The notes beneath the pieces are model-generated. The model made no database searches. It worked only from the letters and a program-made list of their open reading frames with translations, and was not told the origin of the DNA. 21,725 bases of DNA, taken from positions 1-21,725 of IMG/VR virus record IMGVR_UViG_3300030117_000955. One strand, 5' to 3'. This document shows, in pieces, positions 16,844-21,725 of the stretch. Each line of letters starts with the position of its first letter. Position 1 is the stretch's first letter. The stretch comes from a virus. The position numbers and the translations under genes were made by a program.

Positions 16844-17055
16844 CGTCTAAGAGGATAACCATATAATGATTTAGTTCGTTTGTATATAGCACTAGGGCAC
16901 ATATCGTCGTAGTAAATTTGATGAGTCTTTTTTACATTGTCTGTGCAATGATACTCACACCGTCTAACAAGAACACTAGGTCTACCGTCCATATACGACA
17001 TGGTAACACCCTGTGTTGCTAACTGACAAATTATTGCTGTGGCTGCTATGCTCAC
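16840..17055 (-). CDS. Small Cys-containing protein, possible signal peptide
   Basis: The 71-aa product starts at a GTG that overlaps the RNR stop (GTGA), preceded by a G-rich GGGGCGG. Residues 2-18 (SIAATAIICQLATQGVT) are hydrophobic and could act as a secretion signal, although there is no positive charge ahead of them. The rest holds Cys33, Cys37 and Cys53 and a basic end. Cys10 within the hydrophobic part could alternatively be a lipobox-like Cys, but the context is poor. Function is unknown. Tight coupling to the RNR gene says only that they are co-expressed. Confidence 0.5.
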   Translation of the reverse strand: MSIAATAIICQLATQGVTMSYMDGRPSVLVRRCEYHCTDNVKKTHQIYYDDMCPSAIYKRTKSLYGYPLRR

Positions 17056-19025
17056 TGCACCGCCCCTATATCCACAACTTCACAAGCGTCCGCTGAACAT
17101 GCTAATTCACGATTGCCGTTTGTGTTGTCTTGTTTTTCAAAATCTTCTAAGTCTACCCAATTTAAATCAGGGGGGCAAGTTAAATTCATTTTGTTTTCTT
17201 TACCGTCTTGATCTTTAACTAACTGATAACCACCGTCGTATTCTTTTTTAGTAATGTCCTGATACGGTGCTTGCTTGTACGTATGATCACTAAACGGAAG
17301 AAACGAAATGCCACTACACAGATCAAAGTTATCATACACCCACGCACCTACAGCTATCCACTCGTGTTCTTTAACACTAATGGTGACGGAAGGTTTATGC
17401 TCACACCAATGAATAGCGTACAGCTTCCACAACTCCAACTGTTCAAGTGCTGTCATGTCATTACGACAAGATGACGTATCAGGTGAGCGTGTCAAAAAAC
17501 TAAATACAGTCGTAGTGTCTGGCTTCATAACATCTGGCTCATTGGGCACACCCTTAGATACCAAGAACTGTGTCAAAGGATCTTTGTTGTCTCCCCGGAC
17601 TGTACGCACATAATGTGGATTGTGACGAGCGTGGATGCCACTAGCGGCATCTACAAGCTGCGATACAGTACCGCTGGGCTTCACGCAGGTGATAGCGGTG
17701 GAGGCTTCAATACCTATTTCCCCAGCCAAGTATGCGTTTTGATCTACTGCTGCTTGTTTCATTTCACGTAACCAACGCACAGAATCTACAGTCTTTGATA
17801 GGACATTGTGATCCATGATACCTGTCAGGGATACACCAAGAAGTCGTTCTTCTTTTGTGTTCTTTTCCCAAATTTTTCTTAGGTATTTAAAATTAGTCAG
17901 TGTGCTTTGAAACGTGCCAAGAGTTGTAGCAATACGCACTTTACGTTTTAGATCGTCAAGACTATCTGTGGGACGCACTACAACCTCTGAAAGATTGCAA
18001 AATTGATACGGGCGCAAGATAATCTCACTACATGGGTTACACCCAAACTCGTGTTCTGCATCCCGCCTGCCATTTTCTGAGACTTTCATTTTAGCAGCTT
18101 CACGATTAAAGATGCCCCGTTCACCACTCTTACTGTCATACAAGGACAGCCATTCTTTCATGAACGTACCGACATCAGGCTTCTTGTCATAAGATACAGA
18201 ATTATTTGCCAAAGCTCTTTGACCATTGTTCTCCCACCAGTTTCCTGACTTAGCGTGAGAGATTTCCCGGTTGGATAAATCAGAGAGACTAATAAGGGCT
18301 GACCTACGAACACCCCCAACAACAACGATCTCACCGACCTTGCACATGATATCGTGACACTCTAATGCAGTCAGGCGACGGCCTGCAGCAGTCTTAAATA
18401 TGTCTGTAACAAACTTGAACAAGTCAAGAAGAGGGTCTGGTCCAGACGCACGACCCCCCATAACAGACAACCGCGCACCCGCTGGGCGAACATCAGATAC
18501 ATCAAAGGACGGGATCTGTCCCACATACAACAGAGAGACAAGTTCTCTAAACGCTCTTGCCCACCCGCTTCTGCTGTCCCCAACACGTATGATCGTCGAG
18601 GAGTCCTCAAAATGTTCGTTAACGATTGGTAACTTGCTAACATACCTATCTTCAACAGAAAAGCCCACACCTGTGCCACACATCAGTATGTACATGCACT
18701 CATCAAAAGCGCGGGGGCTGTCAACCGGGAGATACGAACAGTTGTAGCCCACCACGTTATCTCTACCCAGAGCAAAGCCTGCAGTCATCATAGCTCTCAT
18801 GGACGGCATGACTTCTAGATTAAGTATTGCTTCCTCAATCTCTTCGGCAAAAAGCTCATTAACAGCGTAACCGTGTTCACGGGCTAAATGATCGACCATG
18901 AAATCAACGTATCTCCTTACAGTTTCCTCCCACGTTTCTCTGCGATTTTCGTGCGGCAACCACCGGGCATACCGGGATTTGTGTATAAACTGTTGGTATA
19001 CAGTTGGTAAACGATTACTAAGCAT
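17052..19025 (-). CDS. nrdJ: Adenosylcobalamin-dependent (class II) ribonucleotide reductase, monomeric type
   Basis: This 657-aa enzyme reduces ribonucleotides to deoxyribonucleotides for phage DNA synthesis. The catalytic set is complete by comparison with the Lactobacillus leichmannii enzyme. NPCSE gives the thiyl-radical Cys332 with Asn330 and Glu334. Cys96 (GYNCSYLPVD) and Cys343 (11 residues after Cys332, as in the reference) form the active-site redox pair. Cys643 and Cys648 near the C-terminus form the re-reducing pair. CGTGVGFSVE (116-125) and PSGTVSQL (450-457) are further family motifs. Length is somewhat below the 739 aa of the L. leichmannii protein, and no N-terminal ATP cone is seen. 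AGGAG precedes the ATG. The start overlaps the DUF3310 gene by eight bases. No small subunit is needed. The host must supply B12. Confidence 0.92.
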   Translation of the reverse strand: MLSNRLPTVYQQFIHKSRYARWLPHENRRETWEETVRRYVDFMVDHLAREHGYAVNELFAEEIEEAILNLEVMPSMRAMMTAGFALGRDNVVGYNCSYLPVDSPRAFDECMYILMCGTGVGFSVEDRYVSKLPIVNEHFEDSSTIIRVGDSRSGWARAFRELVSLLYVGQIPSFDVSDVRPAGARLSVMGGRASGPDPLLDLFKFVTDIFKTAAGRRLTALECHDIMCKVGEIVVVGGVRRSALISLSDLSNREISHAKSGNWWENNGQRALANNSVSYDKKPDVGTFMKEWLSLYDSKSGERGIFNREAAKMKVSENGRRDAEHEFGCNPCSEIILRPYQFCNLSEVVVRPTDSLDDLKRKVRIATTLGTFQSTLTNFKYLRKIWEKNTKEERLLGVSLTGIMDHNVLSKTVDSVRWLREMKQAAVDQNAYLAGEIGIEASTAITCVKPSGTVSQLVDAASGIHARHNPHYVRTVRGDNKDPLTQFLVSKGVPNEPDVMKPDTTTVFSFLTRSPDTSSCRNDMTALEQLELWKLYAIHWCEHKPSVTISVKEHEWIAVGAWVYDNFDLCSGISFLPFSDHTYKQAPYQDITKKEYDGGYQLVKDQDGKENKMNLTCPPDLNWVDLEDFEKQDNTNGNRELACSADACEVVDIGAVQ

Positions 19026-19290
19026 TTTGATTCTCCTTTTCTTGTATTAACTTTTCCAAATACCATCGTGCTTTTTTAAGGTCTTCAACACCATTCTTGT
19101 AACGGTATCTCCACAGATACTTAATTACATTACCTTGTAGGTAGTATTCAAAGCCGCTGTCGGTTGCAGCTTCTATCGCCTCTATACATTCAATCTCTGT
19201 TTGATTGTAGTGTTGAGGGCTATTCACATTGTCGTCAGCCATCATCTCTGATCCAAAATAAACAAATCTTCCATCCAGCCAATTTTTCAT
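19018..19290 (-). CDS. DUF3310 protein (T7 gp1.7-related domain)
   Basis: The 90-aa protein has the DUF3310 signature: NSPQHY at 23-28, ECIEAIEAA at 34-42, then LQGNVIKYLWRYRYKNG (51-67) and EDLKKARWYLEKL (69-81). The same domain occurs in T7 gp1.7, a dGMP/dTMP kinase, but many DUF3310 proteins are shorter and their activity is unproven. Lying directly before the RNR gene, it may help nucleotide supply or its control; this is inference. The ATG at 19290 has GAGGA about 8 bases upstream and overlaps the previous stop (ATGA). It could also begin at Met16 or Met17, but those lack a good site. Confidence 0.85.
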   Translation of the reverse strand: MKNWLDGRFVYFGSEMMADDNVNSPQHYNQTEIECIEAIEAATDSGFEYYLQGNVIKYLWRYRYKNGVEDLKKARWYLEKLIQEKENQNA

Positions 19291-19619
19291 GATTTGTCCT
19301 CGAAGTCAAATTTTATCACGTTGTCCACAGCTTCATACTTAACGCCCTTATCTGTCGTCTCTGTGTTTATTAAATTAAAAACTTTTTTTGTTTCCATAGC
19401 TGCTGTGCCTGCACTTAGAAGAAGCTCCATGTCCTCGTGTATCAGAGACATGATACCTTCCATCACGACCTCACCAGCGTGAGGATACCCATACTCGTCC
19501 GTCAAACCACCTGTAGTGTCGTAGATGCGAGTTTGAAATCCGTTTTCTGTAGGCACAATAATAAAATAGTATCTCCCGGAGAGAAGCCCTTTAGTTTCTT
19601 TTTCAAATTCTTCTATCAT
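19287..19619 (-). CDS. Uncharacterised 110-aa protein
   Basis: I place the start at 19619. The frame is open to 19739, but those 40 residues would lie fully within the endonuclease gene. The product has two parts: a beta-rich N-terminus (GRYYFIIVPTENGFQTRIYD) and a helix (EVVMEGIMSLIHEDMELLLS) with an acidic end. There is no cysteine, membrane segment or catalytic motif. It overlaps endonuclease I by 17 bases and DUF3310 by four, so it is part of the nucleotide and recombination operon. I do not recognise a family. Confidence 0.6.
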   Translation of the reverse strand: MIEEFEKETKGLLSGRYYFIIVPTENGFQTRIYDTTGGLTDEYGYPHAGEVVMEGIMSLIHEDMELLLSAGTAAMETKKVFNLINTETTDKGVKYEAVDNVIKFDFEDKS

Positions 19620-20121
19620 TTTTAAACCACTCTTCTGGTATTGAGCCTTCTGCCCACATAAACTTGTGTCTGTTGCACCATGTAGCGTAGCTAGTAAGAC
19701 TGTTTTTTCTAATCTTGTTTCTTGCTCTTTGAAATACAAAACGAATATCTACATCTGGGTTTTGCTTTTTAATTAACAAGTGTTTGGATCTGTCTGCCGT
19801 ATCAAACTTACCTTTAGCTTCTACAAAAAACCCGTACTCTGGAAACCAAAAGTCCGGTGTGTAGTTCCGTATCTTAGGTTGAAACGGTATTTTTTGAGTT
19901 TCGTACTCAAAGTCTCTGCCCTTCTCTGCAAGCTTTCTAGCTACCGCCAACTCAAAGTCAGATCTAAACTTATGCCTTCTACCCACTATGGTAACTCTAT
20001 TTGATGCGGCGAGTGATTGGACGTCAGGTGGTTGAACCTTTTCAGTGTGTATCCTGCCATCTTTGGGGATGACTTTTCTAAAAATGTAATCCGATCCTGT
20101 ATTATCATACTTGGAAGACAT
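19603..20121 (-). CDS. T7-type endonuclease I (Holliday junction resolvase)
   Basis: The 172-aa protein matches phage T7 gp3 over its nuclease core. FRSDFE gives Glu57 (T7 Glu20), YTPDFWFP gives Asp90 (T7 Asp55), and VEAKG gives Glu101 and Lys103 (T7 Glu65 and Lys67). DRSKHLLIKKQNPDVDIRFV and SLTSYATWCNRH also mirror T7. The enzyme resolves branched DNA, and in T7 it also helps break down host DNA. An N-terminal extension of about 50 residues relative to the T7 core is present. The ATG has AAGG 7 bases upstream, and the frame has an in-frame TGA 14 codons before it, so no longer form is possible without frameshifting. The first 136 bases overlap the upstream gene. Confidence 0.88.
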   Translation of the reverse strand: MSSKYDNTGSDYIFRKVIPKDGRIHTEKVQPPDVQSLAASNRVTIVGRRHKFRSDFELAVARKLAEKGRDFEYETQKIPFQPKIRNYTPDFWFPEYGFFVEAKGKFDTADRSKHLLIKKQNPDVDIRFVFQRARNKIRKNSLTSYATWCNRHKFMWAEGSIPEEWFKNDRRI

Positions 20122-20399
20122 ACGATACCTTCTCTGTGTAAAACATAATTTATTTTTTGAAACTCAGCTTCTATGGTTTTGATATCACGTTCTGCAGTTT
20201 CGGACTGTAGTGAACCTGTTGCACCCTCTTGCAGGTACGCATCCACCAATGTCAAAGACAACCCACACCGCGCATTACGAAGCTGTATGATATCATGTGA
20301 CCCGCCCTTTTTTCCTACAGATTCTACATATACAAAAAATATGTTTGGATTTAGAAACTGCATACTAGGATCAAATTTCCTGTAATAAACAAGCGACAT
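19986..20399 (-). CDS. Uncharacterised 137-aa protein overlapping endonuclease I
   Basis: I place the start at the ATG at 20399, which shares a base with the upstream TAA and has AGGA about 7 bases ahead. An earlier start (20426) lacks support. Residues 1-92 are unique. They start MSLVYYRKFDPSMQFLNPNI and continue with a helical part containing SHDIIQLRNARCGLSLTLVD. The last 45 residues are encoded out of phase inside the endonuclease I gene, and that part looks like a shadow reading (Pro, Ser and His-rich end). I do not recognise a family. Co-expression suggests a nucleic-acid-related role, but no motif supports it. Confidence 0.55.
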   Translation of the reverse strand: MSLVYYRKFDPSMQFLNPNIFFVYVESVGKKGGSHDIIQLRNARCGLSLTLVDAYLQEGATGSLQSETAERDIKTIEAEFQKINYVLHREGIVCLPSMIIQDRITFLEKSSPKMAGYTLKRFNHLTSNHSPHQIELP

Positions 20400-20623
20400 T
20401 ACAAGTCCTCTACATTCGTGTTCCAAACAAAAACTGGAGTCGTGTCACCCACGTAACTGCCTGCTATGTTATAGTGAAAATGATCTAACGCATCTTGTTC
20501 TGGCATATCGTCCATTAAAATTTGAACTATTTTGTTTGCGTCGTAAACAATGCAGTCTTCCCACCCTATACGTTGGCTGGTTCCAATTACGGCAGGGTCA
20601 AAGTGATCAGGCAACTTTAACAT
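20399..20623 (-). CDS. Conserved hypothetical phage protein
   Basis: I place the start at the ATG at 20623, four bases after the exonuclease stop; the longer frame to 20707 would overlap the exonuclease gene. The 74-aa product has LPDHFDPAVIGTSQR, CIVYDANKIVQILMDDMPEQ and FHYNIAGSYVGDTTPVFVW. This layout recurs in short proteins of marine and cyanobacterial phages, where the function is unknown. No ribosome binding site is visible. Reinitiation after the exonuclease is likely because the genes are so close. Confidence 0.7.
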   Translation of the reverse strand: MLKLPDHFDPAVIGTSQRIGWEDCIVYDANKIVQILMDDMPEQDALDHFHYNIAGSYVGDTTPVFVWNTNVEDL

Positions 20624-20627
20624 AATG

Positions 20628-21509
20628 TTAGTACACGCTTTCAGTCTTGTGAGTGGTGTACCATGTTCCGGGGCGACTTTGCGCCCTAGACGTAGCTTTC
20701 GGTGCATACACGGCTTTAGGCCAACACTTAGACTTGTAACCGCAGAACGTGCATGTGCGGTGCATCAACTTATTACCAGTAGGTTCGTTCTTGTGCATCT
20801 CATTCTCAGGTTGAAACTCCTTACGAAATTTTGCTTTCGACATGAGATACTTAGCACGGGATTTTGCATCTTCTATATAGCGTCGTCTGTCATCTTCTTG
20901 ATCATCAGGCGCGTGACAAACTACCCACTCCCCAGAATTTTTATTAACAACAATCCACCCACCAAAAGGCAAATCCACAGCAGTGGAATAAAGATATCCC
21001 TGCATAAGATAACCAAATGTGTCTTCTTTCTTGATAGCTTCGTAACCACCGAAGTTACCAAACTTGTGATTGAACGCGAAGTCTGACGCTGACTTGATGT
21101 CCCATACTTTCGGCCCCGTACCGTCATCCAGTATTGCATCCAAAGTTCCCCTAATAACAATGTCATCCCCTAAATCTAACTCTACTTGTTTTTGCAATTC
21201 TATAATATTTATATCTGCTGCTCTCATAATCAAAACAACAAGTGATTCTATCATGTCACCAAATATAAATCTCATAAAGGTGGTGTATTCCATGTCTTCC
21301 TTTTCGCCACTCAGAGATAATTGCTGTTGGCATAAAGGACGACCTAGCCCAGACATACGTATCTTGTTTGTCTGTTCTCTGCTCACAAATTGTTTTTTAA
21401 CAAAAAGTTGCGCGGATTCTATAAACTCTTCAGAATGACGAGACGAGAGAGCAACGCCCCCTCGTCCAGCCTTTTCTAAAGTGCTTTGTACTTTAGGCAG
21501 CAGTAACAT
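20628..21509 (-). CDS. Cas4/RecB-like PD-(D/E)XK exonuclease with predicted Fe-S cluster
   Basis: The 293-aa protein shows the PD-(D/E)XK motifs in order: GDMIE (84-88), GTLDAIL with Asp124, DIK with Asp137 and Lys139, and QGYLY (170-174). Cys60 near the N-terminus, together with Cys253, Cys256 and Cys262 (CTFCGYKSKC), gives the one-plus-three pattern that holds a 4Fe-4S cluster in Cas4 and AddB-type nucleases. The probable job is exonucleolytic DNA processing in recombination or host-genome degradation. There is no CRISPR array or other Cas gene here, so this is a phage replication enzyme, not part of an adaptive system. It overlaps the upstream gene by 17 bases. Confidence 0.85.
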   Translation of the reverse strand: MLLLPKVQSTLEKAGRGGVALSSRHSEEFIESAQLFVKKQFVSREQTNKIRMSGLGRPLCQQQLSLSGEKEDMEYTTFMRFIFGDMIESLVVLIMRAADINIIELQKQVELDLGDDIVIRGTLDAILDDGTGPKVWDIKSASDFAFNHKFGNFGGYEAIKKEDTFGYLMQGYLYSTAVDLPFGGWIVVNKNSGEWVVCHAPDDQEDDRRRYIEDAKSRAKYLMSKAKFRKEFQPENEMHKNEPTGNKLMHRTCTFCGYKSKCWPKAVYAPKATSRAQSRPGTWYTTHKTESVY

Positions 21510-21725
21510 CTTCTAACTCTTCCGCTAAAGAGATGTCCTCTGCATCCGCTACAAGTTTTGAACTCTCGCGGTATTTCTCCATGACCCCATCATTGTATGC
21601 TTTGATTGTATCTAGGAATTTTTTAAGTAGATCCATGTCATCCTGAGTTAGACTATCAAGATAATCCACCTGTGAGAAAGTAGGCACCCAGTATGTCAAC
21701 GTGCTACCACTCTTAATTTTTTTGG
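21493..21725 (-). CDS. Partial gene, N-terminus beyond the window
   Basis: The frame is open to the window edge with no stop. Upstream of the TTG at 21699 it reads on as KKIKSGSTLTYWVPTFSQ, so the TTG is probably internal and only the last ~77 residues are visible. That part is acidic and helical (DDMDLLKKFLDTIKAYNDGV, then AEDISLAEELEDVTAA), with no motif that I recognise. Its end overlaps the Cas4-like exonuclease start by 17 bases, so it belongs to the same operon. A replication-related role is a guess from position. Confidence 0.55.
   Translation of the reverse strand, partial: KKIKSGSTLTYWVPTFSQVDYLDSLTQDDMDLLKKFLDTIKAYNDGVMEKYRESSKLVADAEDISLAEELEDVTAA

Noticed and set aside
20625-21086. 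153-codon plus-strand frame opposite the Cas4-like exonuclease
   Set aside because: The opposite strand codes for a protein with complete nuclease motifs. This frame has no support of its own.
20628-21509. CRISPR-Cas system suggested by a Cas4-like protein
   Set aside because: There is no repeat-spacer array and no cas1, cas2 or effector gene. The setting is a phage replication operon.

Overview
The window is part of a tailed double-stranded DNA phage genome, most likely a marine podovirus or a close relative. The basis is a set of tail proteins with sequence signatures typical of marine phages, a T7-type endonuclease I, a DUF3310 protein, a Cas4/RecB-like exonuclease and an adenosylcobalamin-dependent ribonucleotide reductase (RNR). 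There is no integrase, repressor, tRNA, CRISPR array, insertion sequence or rRNA. The gene content recalls SIO1/cobavirus-type and HMO-2011-type phages of marine alphaproteobacteria, but that is memory-based inference. The host cannot be named from the sequence.

The genome here is split into two convergent arms that meet at about 15.87-15.94 kb.

Plus-strand (late) arm, 19-15869. First come five tail or appendage genes: a small beta-rich protein, a fibre ending in a peptidase-S74 self-cleaving chaperone, a CBM-like tail protein, a 63-aa protein and a mosaic fibre. Next are a conserved 94-aa protein and two small membrane proteins that could be lysis or ejection factors. The rest is about 10.6 kb of internal-virion-type genes of 526, 173, 207, 739 and 1892 aa, followed by a very basic Met/Gly/Lys-rich 99-aa protein. 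Junctions are mostly 1-8 base overlaps or gaps of 10 bases or less, so this looks like one operon with its promoter left of the window. It ends in a strong intrinsic terminator.

Minus-strand (replication and nucleotide metabolism) arm, 21725 down to 15935. In transcription order it holds a gene fragment cut by the window edge, a Cas4-like exonuclease, a conserved 74-aa protein, an uncharacterised 137-aa protein, endonuclease I, a 110-aa protein, the DUF3310 protein, class II RNR, a 71-aa Cys-containing protein, a PD-(D/E)XK-like protein, and two small proteins of which one is membrane-anchored. The likely logic is host-DNA breakdown and recombination by the nucleases, with the RNR supplying dNTPs. 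The arm ends in its own terminator, interlocked with that of the other arm.

The RNR part of the minus arm is visibly richer in G+C than the AT-rich internal-virion genes. No gene-free stretch exceeds about 65 bases. No promoter could be supported inside the window; both operons must be read from outside it.
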